This document shows positions 1 to 5,904 of a stretch of 8,158 bases of DNA, one piece after another. The DNA comes from Microbacteriaceae bacterium. GTDB lineage: Bacteria; Actinomycetota; Actinomycetes; Actinomycetales; Microbacteriaceae. The notes under the pieces are model-generated. The model ran no database searches, was not told where the DNA came from, and was given only the letters and a program-made list of their open reading frames with translations. The position numbers and the translations under genes were made by a program. Within the stretch, counting starts at the first letter, position 1, and the number at the start of each line of letters is the position of its first letter. Location: NCBI GenBank assembly GCA_025463665.1, contig JAODAY010000094.1, forward strand, positions 1 to 8,158. Direction: 5' to 3'.

Positions 1-1
1 T

Positions 2-73
2 TGGGGTATGGTGTAATTGGCAACACGGGAGATTCTGATTCTCTTGTTCTTGGTTCGAGTCCAGGTACCCCAG
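2..73 (+). tRNA. tRNA-Gln (anticodon CUG)
   Basis: A full cloverleaf can be drawn. The acceptor stem pairs 2-8 with 66-72 (TGGGGTA/TACCCCA) and G73 is the discriminator base. The D-arm pairs 11-14 with 23-26. The anticodon stem pairs 28-32 with 40-44 around the loop TTCTGAT, which puts CTG at 35-37. The T-arm pairs 49-53 with 61-65 around TTCGAGT. Anticodon CUG reads CAG, so the tRNA inserts glutamine. The CCA end is not encoded and must be added after transcription, as is common in actinobacteria. The anticodon stem contains one G-U pair (28-44). The gene's promoter lies outside the window. Its 3' end borders the decayed region at 115-1094. Confidence 0.96.
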
Positions 74-79
74 CTGTAG

Positions 80-114
80 CCTCGGAGTTTCCGCGGAAAC
101 CAGGGGCATTTTTT
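80..114 (+). terminator. Probable rho-independent terminator of tRNA-Gln
   Basis: A perfect 14-base palindrome (GTTTCCGCGGAAAC, 87-100) forms the core. It can be extended by pairing 80-83 with 103-106 across a small internal loop. A run of six T residues follows at 109-114. It begins 7 bases after the tRNA 3' end, where a tRNA terminator is expected. The internal loop makes the stem imperfect. Confidence 0.65.
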
Positions 115-558
115 GTTTGGAAACGCCCGGTGGCTACACGACGAGGGCAAGAAGGTCGGGCATGGCTGGGCCGTGAAAGAGGCATTCTCCACCTGACTAG
201 ACGGCACTTCGATATCGTGGAGGCGCCGTTTCGATCCCGGTAGCGATCGACCGCAGATCCATCCCTCAACGGACGCTCCAACTCACCAGGAGTTCAACCT
301 GCGACTTACGGGACATGTGGGGCAGACAAGCTGATCGGGGGTGCAACTTTGCTGGCCCCTTTGCAAGCCGGCCCTATCCAAGGGCAGATGCCTGGGCGGT
401 CCTGGCGTTCACCTGGAACGAAAAAGAGCACCGTCGGAGCCTCGACGATCATCGTGCGCCGCAGCGTGCTCGAGGCCTCCCTCAGCCTCGGCGCTGGGTT
501 CACGCTGGTGTCGACTCAGCCGTAGTTACTTCACAGCAGCGGAGTCGTAGGCCTGCGC
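115..558. other. Gene-poor stretch with possible coding debris
   Basis: No intact gene is supported here. Two open stretches look more protein-like than chance but match nothing I recognise. A plus-strand frame is open from 80 to a TGA at 194-196; it has no start codon and ends in Gly-His-Gly-Trp-Ala-Val-Lys-Glu-Ala-Phe. A second is the 45-codon ORF at 388-525. The stretch at about 300-375 (ACTTACGGGACATGTGGGG, then GTGCAACTTTGC and CCTTTGCAAG) has the feel of insertion-sequence end DNA, but this is an impression only. No integrase, no copy of the tRNA 3' end and no clear terminal inverted repeats were seen. Confidence 0.4.
388..525 (+). other. Small ORF of 45 codons, possibly a gene fragment
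   Basis: The frame runs from ATG at 388 to TAG at 523-525. It has a codon-like composition with G/C third positions and a mid-section rich in aliphatic residues (STVGASTIIVRRSVLEASLS). There is no good Shine-Dalgarno sequence and no recognisable domain. The opposite strand is also open here (306-503), so the frame could be chance in GC-rich DNA. It may be a leftover of a mobile element. I do not assign a function. Confidence 0.2.
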
Positions 559-947
559 TCAGCGTCCCAGCGGGAGCTTGCGCTGCGCGATGAGCTCTTC
601 GAGCAACTCGAGGTCGCCCGCTGCTGGGCTTCGCAGCACATCATTGAGCGTCCGCGCTCCCATCCGGTCCCAGACCGCAACGCGGACGAGGTTCGCGCCG
701 CCTATCGCGGCCAGCGCCGCATCGCGTCGTACAGGGCGCGCTGCTTCCAGCGCGCAGAGCCTTCGCCGCTCAGGTCACGCCGCGGTGCGGAAGGACCGAA
801 CTGCGCTTCGGCACCCGGATTCGTCCAGAAGCCGAGGCTGCTGCGCGTGTCCAGTGCGATCCGCTCGTACTGCGCGCAGTACAACAGGTAGCTTTCCCTC
901 CGGGCGAGCATCGCCCCCAGCGCCGCTTCTTGTTGTCCTCGAGCCAT
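559..947 (-). pseudogene. Frameshifted gene for a ~129-residue protein of unknown function
   Basis: The gene starts at ATG 947-945, with AGGA about 9 bases upstream. It encodes an evenly mixed, protein-like sequence (ARRESYLLYCAQYERIALDT, then RSSLGFWTNPGAEAQFGPS) and hits an in-frame TAG at 704-702. Good coding sequence resumes at once in another frame (LVRVAVWDRMGARTLNDVL, ending AQRKLPLGR) and stops at TGA 561-559. Adding one G near 720-723, so that GACGCGATGCGG reads GACGCGGATGCGG, joins the halves as Tyr-Asp-Ala-Asp-Ala-Ala-Leu. This looks like a single-base deletion in an otherwise intact small gene, or a sequencing error. No domain or membrane segment is evident, and I do not recognise the family. 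It runs in the same direction as the upstream operon but lies about 150 bases beyond the operon's end. Confidence 0.6.
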
Positions 948-985
948 GCCGGCATCCTACGGCGCGCAGGCGCTCCGGCCGCGTG

Positions 986-1008
986 CGACGATGTGAGCAT
1001 GATCGTCG
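986..1008. repeat. 7-bp perfect inverted repeat, possible weak terminator
   Basis: CGACGAT (986-992) is inverted as ATCGTCG (1002-1008) around a 9-base loop. It sits about 90 bases past the stop of the phosphatase gene and just upstream of the broken gene at 559-947. There is no T-run on either side. It could be a terminator of the type without a U-tract, an operator, or chance. Confidence 0.3.
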
Positions 1009-1060
1009 AAGTGGGCACGTCACCGCGCGAGACGCGACGCTGGGTGCAGGCGCATGTCGC

Positions 1061-1092
1061 CCCTCCACCGTTCTACAATCCGCCCTCCACCG
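1061..1092. repeat. 10-bp direct repeat CCCTCCACCG, two copies
   Basis: CCCTCCACCG occurs at 1061-1070 and 1083-1092, with starts 22 bases apart, directly past the end of the phosphatase gene (stop at 1097-1095). The sequence between the copies is unrelated. No function is assigned; it may mark a junction or a slipped duplication. Confidence 0.4.
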
Positions 1093-1094
1093 CA

Positions 1095-1727
1095 TCAGCG
1101 CCGACGAGGCGTCCGCGGCGGAGGGGCCACAGGAACGTTGTAGTTAAGTAGTGCAGGGGCGCGTCCTGGTGTGAGGTCGAGGGTGGTCGCGGCCACATTG
1201 AGCGCAGCGGGGAATACCTTTCGATAGTGGTCAAGCGGAATTCCCAGCGCTCGGCAAAGCACGAGCCGCATGAGGGTCGAGTGCATCACCACGAGCACAG
1301 TGTCCGTCTCGCTTTCTCGGATGTCGTCGAGCGCCCGCCACGCTCTGTCTGCAGCGGCGGTGCCGCTTTCTCCGCCGGGTAACGGGCAGGTGGCCGGCCG
1401 TGACCGGAAGCGCGCGAGTTCTTCAGGGAACGCCTCAGCCATTTCCGTCGCGGTCATGCCTTCTCCGGCGCCGAAGTCCACTTCGCGCAGCCGGGGATCA
1501 ACGTTCGTCACCATCCCGAGCGCGGCTGTCGCCGGCGCGGCGGTGAGCAAGGCCCGTGACAGGTCCGAGGCGTACACCGCGGAGATGTCGTTGAATGTCG
1601 CCCATGCGCCGAGGTCTTCTGCCTGTCGCCTCCCTAGATCGGTGAGCGCGACGTCAGTGCTGCCGGCGTAACGGTTCTCGGCATGCCAGATGGTCTCGCC
1701 GTGGCGAGCGAGAACGACGATTGTCAT
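1095..1727 (-). CDS. Histidine phosphatase family protein
   Basis: This 210-residue cytoplasmic protein belongs to the histidine phosphatase (phosphoglycerate-mutase-like) superfamily, which removes phosphate through a phospho-histidine intermediate. The signature LARHGET is at residues 6-12, with nucleophile His9 and Arg8. The second arginine is in SDLSRA (Arg58), the likely acid Glu82 in LREVDFGAGEG, and the second catalytic histidine is His149 in VVMHST. The short insert region suggests a phosphatase rather than a true glycolytic mutase. The start ATG at 1727 overlaps the upstream stop as ATGA; another ATG at 1736 would add three residues. It is last in the operon. It may dephosphorylate a sugar or sugar-acid phosphate made by the kinases, either as a pathway step or as a safety valve; that role is inferred from position. 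The C-terminus (PPPRTPRRR) is low-complexity and may be recently altered. Confidence 0.85.
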   Translation of the reverse strand: MTIVVLARHGETIWHAENRYAGSTDVALTDLGRRQAEDLGAWATFNDISAVYASDLSRALLTAAPATAALGMVTNVDPRLREVDFGAGEGMTATEMAEAFPEELARFRSRPATCPLPGGESGTAAADRAWRALDDIRESETDTVLVVMHSTLMRLVLCRALGIPLDHYRKVFPAALNVAATTLDLTPGRAPALLNYNVPVAPPPRTPRRR

Positions 1728-3247
1728 GGCAGCCATCCGATGGTCTGCAACTCAGCGACGAAACTGCCGTAGATGTCGTCCAACTCCCCATGGCGCGAGC
1801 GGTTCGTCGCGACGGTAGATCCGGAGGGCGACATTCGCGTCGCTGTCTCCGTCAATGATGCGTCCGTGTCGTATCGAACATGGTGAGCCCACGCTGCGAG
1901 CACCGCCATACCGACCGAGCCCTCGGACGACTGAGGTATGACGAGGTCACGTTTCAGCACATCCGCGCGAAGCGATGTCCACCAGCGGTTGCGGGTACCG
2001 CCGCCCGAGGTGGTGAAGGTTCCGGAGACTGGAACCCCGGCTGCGGCCATTGTCGCCACGGACAGCCGCTCGACGAGAGCGACTCCTAGGAAGATGGACG
2101 CGAGGATCGCGTCTTCGTCGAAGGCGGACGCGGCGTCAGCGAGGGTCGCGTGGCGCCCGGACGGCGTGCGGATGAACCCGGCCGCTGTCGGGAGCACCAT
2201 CGGGAATCGCTCGCCCGTGCCGGTGAGTGGATACCCGAGCGGGATTTCTCCAAGCCGGCCGTCGTATCTGGCTGCCACCCGGTCGGTCCGGGACTCCATC
2301 GTCTCGACGGAATTTCGGGCGCTGACCGCCCCTGCTCCAACGCTCGAGGCGCCGCCAGGGAACCACAATCCGTTGTGCGGGGCGCGGTGGGAGTAGACGG
2401 CTCCTGTGTCATCGACGACGATGCGGTCGCTGACGCCTTTTACGACCAGGGTGGTGCCGATCACTGAGTGCCAGTCGCCGAGCGCCAAGGTGCCGGCGCC
2501 AATCTGTGCCGCGCAGCCGTCGGTCATCCCGGCGAACAGTGTTACGCCGACCGGGAGACCTGTTGCGTCGCAGAACTCGGGGGAGCTCACTCCCAGAACG
2601 GTGCCGGGGGCGACCACTTCGGGCAGAGATAGCGGGTCGATACGGAGGGCTTCGAGGACGTTCTGTGGCCACTCATTAGCCAGCAGGTCATAGCCGCTCT
2701 TCAGGGTGTGGCTGGAATCTGAGGTGACGGGACCGCCAGTAATTGATGATGCGACGACGTCGGCTTGGGTCGCGATGTGGTCGCCAACGGGCAGCAGACC
2801 GTGGCGCTGCAGCCATGCGATCTTCGGCAGTGCCCAGGAGGGCTGGATGCGATAGCCAAGCCGTGCCCAGCGAGCGGGATCGGCGGCGTGTGCCTCTGCG
2901 GCGATGCTTCCGGCACGGGCGTCGTCGTACATCAGGCCGGTGGTGGTCGGGCGCCCGAGGGGGTCGACGGTGGTTATCGTCCCGGAGGTCGCGCAGACGG
3001 CGATCCCGCGGATGCGGAGGCGGGCGTCGTGGGGAAGAACCGAGACCGTCGCTGCCACGGCAACCGTGGAGGCGTCAATCCACTGCGCGGGCGCCTGTTC
3101 GTGCCTGTTCTCCCAGCGTTCGCTGGTGAGAGGCGCGGTGGATACCGACACCACTGTTCCGTCGTCCGCGACGATGGAGGCCTTGACGCTCTGCGTGCCG
3201 ACGTCGATCCCCAGCCACAGGTCGGGCTGGTCGATACGGTGCGTCAC
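1724..3247 (-). CDS. FGGY-family carbohydrate kinase (second kinase of the operon)
   Basis: The protein is about 507 residues, the usual FGGY length of about 480-520. It has an N-terminal phosphate-binding loop (LGIDVGTQSVKAS, 12-24), the sugar-side motif MYDDARA (106-112), the hinge segment FAGMTDGCAAQIGAG (238-252) with probable catalytic base Asp243, and a C-terminal ATP-side motif TSGGGTRNRWW (413-423). The ATDG-like hinge and the GTTLVVK strand after it recall the D-ribulose-kinase-like branch, but the substrate cannot be read off. I chose GTG 3247 as start: a GGAG lies 9 bases upstream (3260-3257) and the GTG overlaps the previous stop as GTGA. A GTG at 3262 would add five residues but has no ribosome site. 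It differs strongly from the neighbouring kinase, so it is not a recent duplicate. It probably phosphorylates a different substrate or a different position. Confidence 0.88.
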   Translation of the reverse strand: MTHRIDQPDLWLGIDVGTQSVKASIVADDGTVVSVSTAPLTSERWENRHEQAPAQWIDASTVAVAATVSVLPHDARLRIRGIAVCATSGTITTVDPLGRPTTTGLMYDDARAGSIAAEAHAADPARWARLGYRIQPSWALPKIAWLQRHGLLPVGDHIATQADVVASSITGGPVTSDSSHTLKSGYDLLANEWPQNVLEALRIDPLSLPEVVAPGTVLGVSSPEFCDATGLPVGVTLFAGMTDGCAAQIGAGTLALGDWHSVIGTTLVVKGVSDRIVVDDTGAVYSHRAPHNGLWFPGGASSVGAGAVSARNSVETMESRTDRVAARYDGRLGEIPLGYPLTGTGERFPMVLPTAAGFIRTPSGRHATLADAASAFDEDAILASIFLGVALVERLSVATMAAAGVPVSGTFTTSGGGTRNRWWTSLRADVLKRDLVIPQSSEGSVGMAVLAAWAHHVRYDTDASLTETATRMSPSGSTVATNRSRHGELDDIYGSFVAELQTIGWLP

Positions 3248-4707
3248 TGTCCGCGGCTCCACTGCATTCGCGCTGCGTCGAGTTCTAAACGGTAGGTGGC
3301 ATAGGCTTCGTTGTAGGCTGCGGCGCGTCGCTGGTCGGGCTCAATGCGTCGGCGCTGGGAGCGCCAGAGCTCCTCGTCGACGGGGGAGCCGAGACCGGTC
3401 CAGGCGACGAGCGCGGCTCCGCGGGACCCGACCGCGCTGTCCAGCGGCAGGTAGAGGGGGCGTCCGAGAACGTCGGCGAAGATTTGTGCCCACGCTTCGG
3501 ATTGGAGCCCGCCGCCGCATGCGGCGACCTCGCCGTCAAGACCCATCTCCTCAAAGCAGTGGCGTGCGGCGAATGCGAGACCCTCGCACAGCGCCCTGAC
3601 GATGTCTGCGCGGGTATTGCGCAACTGCAGGCCGGTGAATTGGCCGCGTGCGAACGGTTCGATGAAGGGCGCTCGCTCTCCGCTCGGGGAGAAGAACGAC
3701 AGCGATCGGGCCCCGTTGGCGCCGTGTGGGCTTGAGAGAAGCAGGTCATTGAGGTTCTGGGCAGCCAGGCCGAACAGGGAGAGCAGCCAGTCGATGCTGG
3801 CGGTTCCCACCATGGAGGGCATTACGCGTAGGTACGTCCCGTCGGTGGGTGTTCGCAGCCACATGCCTGCCGGGTCGGCGGCAGGGTCGATGGTGGCGTC
3901 GTCGGTGAGCACCTGACAGCTGAGTGTGGTGCCGACGACGAGGGTACCCTCGCCGACCCGGGTCGTGCCGGAACCGATTCCGCAGGCCTGGAGATCGTAT
4001 GGACCGCCGGTGATCGGGGTGCCGACGGGCAGATTGAGGAGTTCGGAACCGACGGCGTTGAGTTCGAAGATGGTGCCTGAGGGTGTTGGGGTTGGAAGTA
4101 GGTGCGCCCACTTCTCGACGCCGCAGAGCGCAAGCGCCTCGGTGACATATTCGCCCGTGGTGACGTCGAGGAACGGTAGCGAGGCGTCGGAAGCGTCGAC
4201 GGTGATGCGCCCGGTGAGTCTTTGGATGACGGCATCGATACAGTAGCCGGCGACAGCCGCGCGCTGGAGCGTTTCGGGTTCGGTTGCGTCGAGGGAGGCG
4301 AGGAGAGCGGCATGGCTCCCCGGGAACATTCCGGAACCGGTCAGGCGGTACACCTGGCGGGTGATGCTGTCGTCGCCGCCCTCGTTCCAGTTCTCCACGA
4401 TGTTGGATGCTCGAGCGTCCATCCAAGAAATCATCGGGCGTACAGCCCGGCCGTCTGCGTCTCGCAACCAGAGGCCGTCACCCTGTCCGGTGATCGCGAC
4501 GGCATCGATCGGCTCCGATGCCGAAGCGGCTACTTCGCGCACGACGACCGCAACCGACTCGATGACAGCTTCCAGATCCTGCTCGACGGCACCGTTCACG
4601 CCGTGGATCAATGTGGTGCGCATGCTTGCGGTGTGGCCGACGCTCCCGTCGAAGAAGATCGCCGACGCTTTAGTGATCGAGGTTCCCATATCAAGGCCGA
4701 TGATCAT
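3244..4707 (-). CDS. FGGY-family carbohydrate kinase, YoaC/xylulokinase-like
   Basis: This 487-residue sugar kinase should transfer phosphate from ATP to a hydroxyl of a ketose, polyol or sugar acid. It has the N-terminal loop IIGLDMGTSITKAS (2-15), the substrate motif SWMDARA (94-100), hinge segment GGPYDLQACGIGSG (234-247) with likely catalytic base Asp238, the family motif SGERAPFIEPFARGQFTGL (342-360), and the C-terminal ATP motif CGGGLQSEAW (397-406). The N- and C-domains are complete. The start ATG 4707 has GGAAGGG 7 bases upstream and overlaps the dehydrogenase stop as ATGA. The pairing of this kinase type with a D-2-hydroxyacid dehydrogenase recalls Bacillus subtilis yoaC-yoaD. The substrate is unknown; xylulose, another ketose, a tetritol or an aldonate are all possible. 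Confidence 0.9.
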   Translation of the reverse strand: MIIGLDMGTSITKASAIFFDGSVGHTASMRTTLIHGVNGAVEQDLEAVIESVAVVVREVAASASEPIDAVAITGQGDGLWLRDADGRAVRPMISWMDARASNIVENWNEGGDDSITRQVYRLTGSGMFPGSHAALLASLDATEPETLQRAAVAGYCIDAVIQRLTGRITVDASDASLPFLDVTTGEYVTEALALCGVEKWAHLLPTPTPSGTIFELNAVGSELLNLPVGTPITGGPYDLQACGIGSGTTRVGEGTLVVGTTLSCQVLTDDATIDPAADPAGMWLRTPTDGTYLRVMPSMVGTASIDWLLSLFGLAAQNLNDLLLSSPHGANGARSLSFFSPSGERAPFIEPFARGQFTGLQLRNTRADIVRALCEGLAFAARHCFEEMGLDGEVAACGGGLQSEAWAQIFADVLGRPLYLPLDSAVGSRGAALVAWTGLGSPVDEELWRSQRRRIEPDQRRAAAYNEAYATYRLELDAARMQWSRGQ

Positions 4708-5792
4708 TCCGCTGCCCTTCCCGTGCGAATACCCGAGGTCAGCGGAGCGAGAACGTCGAGAACGTCGGGGTTCGCCACATGCAGCGGCCGCTCGCCTCTG
4801 AGGAACCGCGCCACGTCGTCGGCGACGATGGTGGCCGCTCGCTCTGCAGTCTGCCGGGTCGCGCCGGCGAGGTGGGGGGTCATGACCACGTTCGGCGCGT
4901 TGAAGAGGGGCCAGCCCGGCTGCGGAGGCTCTTGGTCGTAGACGTCGAGCGCAAGGGCGCCCAGTGCGCCGGAGCGTAACAGGGCGGGCAGTGGTGCGTA
5001 GTCGAGGAGGCCGCCACGCGCACCGTTGACGTGAATCGCACCATGGGGGAGGAGTTTGAGGTTCTCAGCGTTGAGCATGTGATGGGTCTCAGGTGTCAGC
5101 CGGGCGTGCAGGCTGACCACCGAGCTTCGGCGCAGCAGCTGGTCGAGGGCGATCGATTCCACGCCGTCCGCGGCGATGGTAGCAGGGTCCGCATAAGGAT
5201 CGTAGGTGACGACGGTGGACCCGAAAGCACGCAGCACACGGGAGACGATCCGCCCTATCGCGCCATAGCCGATAAGTCCCACGGTGGCGCCGTCGAGCTC
5301 GATGCCGGCGTTGTCATAGGTGTAGTAGTCACCGCGCCAGTTCCCTGCCTTGAGGTCGTGGTCCGTCGTCACTACGCGGCGCATGGCCGAGAGCATGAGG
5401 CCGACCGTGAACTCGGCTGCTGCAACCGCATTGCGTCCAGGGGCGAATGACACGATGACGCCGGCCGCGGTGGCGGCGGCGAGGTCGACGTTGACGGGAC
5501 CGCCTCTGCAGACACCGATGAATCGCAGGTTGGGGGCGGCATCAAAAACCTCGGCGGTAAACGGGGCCATCTGAGTCACAACGATCTCGACACGGTCGAG
5601 GGCACTAATGAGTTCCGGGACGCGGTCGCTCGCCTCGATGACGGTGCCCACCGGTCCGAACGGCTCGAGTGGCCACGGCAGCTCGAGGCTCGCGAAGTGC
5701 AGGGAGCCATTATCGGCAGTGCGAGCAGTGATGGCGTCGATGAACAGAGAGGGAGCGACGAAATGGTCGCCCGCGGCGAGGATGCGAGTCAT
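4704..5792 (-). CDS. D-2-hydroxyacid dehydrogenase, NAD-binding
   Basis: This 362-residue enzyme belongs to the D-isomer 2-hydroxyacid dehydrogenase family (phosphoglycerate, glyoxylate and erythronate-phosphate dehydrogenases). It should interconvert a 2-hydroxyacid and a 2-oxoacid. The Rossmann motif is VGLIGYGAIGRIV (171-183), followed by Asp198, which favours NAD over NADP. The catalytic set is complete: Arg259 (NGARGG), Glu288 (YDQEPP) and His307 (TPHLAG). There is no C-terminal ACT domain, so it is not a classic serine-pathway SerA. The ATG at 5792 has AAAGG 7 bases upstream. It is the first gene of the operon, about 60 bases behind a repressor-controlled promoter. With two kinases beside it, the likely substrate is a sugar acid or a phosphorylated sugar acid; this is inferred. 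Confidence 0.9.
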   Translation of the reverse strand: MTRILAAGDHFVAPSLFIDAITARTADNGSLHFASLELPWPLEPFGPVGTVIEASDRVPELISALDRVEIVVTQMAPFTAEVFDAAPNLRFIGVCRGGPVNVDLAAATAAGVIVSFAPGRNAVAAAEFTVGLMLSAMRRVVTTDHDLKAGNWRGDYYTYDNAGIELDGATVGLIGYGAIGRIVSRVLRAFGSTVVTYDPYADPATIAADGVESIALDQLLRRSSVVSLHARLTPETHHMLNAENLKLLPHGAIHVNGARGGLLDYAPLPALLRSGALGALALDVYDQEPPQPGWPLFNAPNVVMTPHLAGATRQTAERAATIVADDVARFLRGERPLHVANPDVLDVLAPLTSGIRTGRAAE

Positions 5793-5820
5793 CCGGCTGC
5801 CTTTCTATGAAGCGGACCTA

Positions 5821-5837
5821 GGCGCCGTCGGAGCGCC
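5821..5837 (-). other. Small hairpin in the operon mRNA leader
   Basis: GGCGC and GCGCC pair across a 7-base loop. The hairpin lies between the predicted transcription start (about 5850) and the dehydrogenase ribosome site (5804-5800). It is short and may have no function beyond mRNA protection. Confidence 0.3.
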
Positions 5838-5856
5838 GTTACCCGATGAAAGGACG

Positions 5857-5884
5857 ATAACACGCAGGGTGTTAATTCAGTCAA
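5857..5884 (-). promoter_or_regulatory. Promoter of the dehydrogenase-kinase operon
   Basis: Read on the minus strand, TTGACT (5884-5879) is a near-consensus -35 box. TGTTAT (5862-5857) is a fair -10 box 16 bases later; the alternatives GTTATC or TTATCG would give 17 or 18. It is in the 112-base gap between the repressor gene and the dehydrogenase gene, and would give a leader of roughly 58 bases. The -10 region and spacer are covered by the dyad operator at 5858-5874. The repressor gene ends about 20 bases upstream with no terminator between, so readthrough from that gene is also possible. Confidence 0.65.
5858..5874. promoter_or_regulatory. Operator dyad TAACAC-N5-GTGTTA, probably for the DeoR-type repressor
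   Basis: TAACAC (5858-5863) and GTGTTA (5869-5874) are perfect inverted half-sites around GCAGG. The dyad overlaps the -10 box and spacer of the operon promoter, the position of a classic repressor site. The same 17-base layout, with four of six bases kept in one half-site, occurs in the transporter promoter at 6772-6788. Assignment to the adjacent DeoR protein is inferred from proximity. Confidence 0.6.
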
Positions 5885-5891
5885 GTTCTAT

Positions 5892-5904
5892 GTGAAACAA
5901 TCAC
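5892..5904. promoter_or_regulatory. Second dyad GTGA-N5-TCAC upstream of the operon promoter
   Basis: GTGA (5892-5895) and TCAC (5901-5904) are inverted around AACAA. The dyad lies between the repressor stop codon (5905-5907) and the -35 box (5879-5884). It resembles a CRP/GlxR site but has a 5-base rather than 6-base spacer. It could be an auxiliary operator or an activator site. Short dyads of this size also arise by chance. Confidence 0.3.

Noticed and set aside
224..241. A T-arm-like stretch GCCGTTTCGATCCCGG
   Set aside because: The flanking bases do not fold into a cloverleaf: no matching acceptor, D or anticodon arm was found, so it is not called a tRNA or tRNA remnant.
702..724. Programmed ribosomal frameshift in the gene at 559-947
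   Set aside because: There is no slippery heptamer at the switch point; a simple one-base deletion explains it better.
578..1151. Long plus-strand open frames (578-1147, 930-1151)
   Set aside because: They are rich in Arg, Ser and Ala, with no domain, and lie antisense to the better minus-strand coding signal at 559-947. The part from ATG 999 could be a fragment but has no ribosome site.
2539..2544. GTGTTA half-site inside the second kinase gene
   Set aside because: There is no inverted partner at the right spacing and it is deep within coding sequence.
4747..4764. Tandem GAGAACGTC repeat
   Set aside because: It encodes Asp-Val-Leu-Asp-Val-Leu within the dehydrogenase C-terminus and needs no separate explanation.
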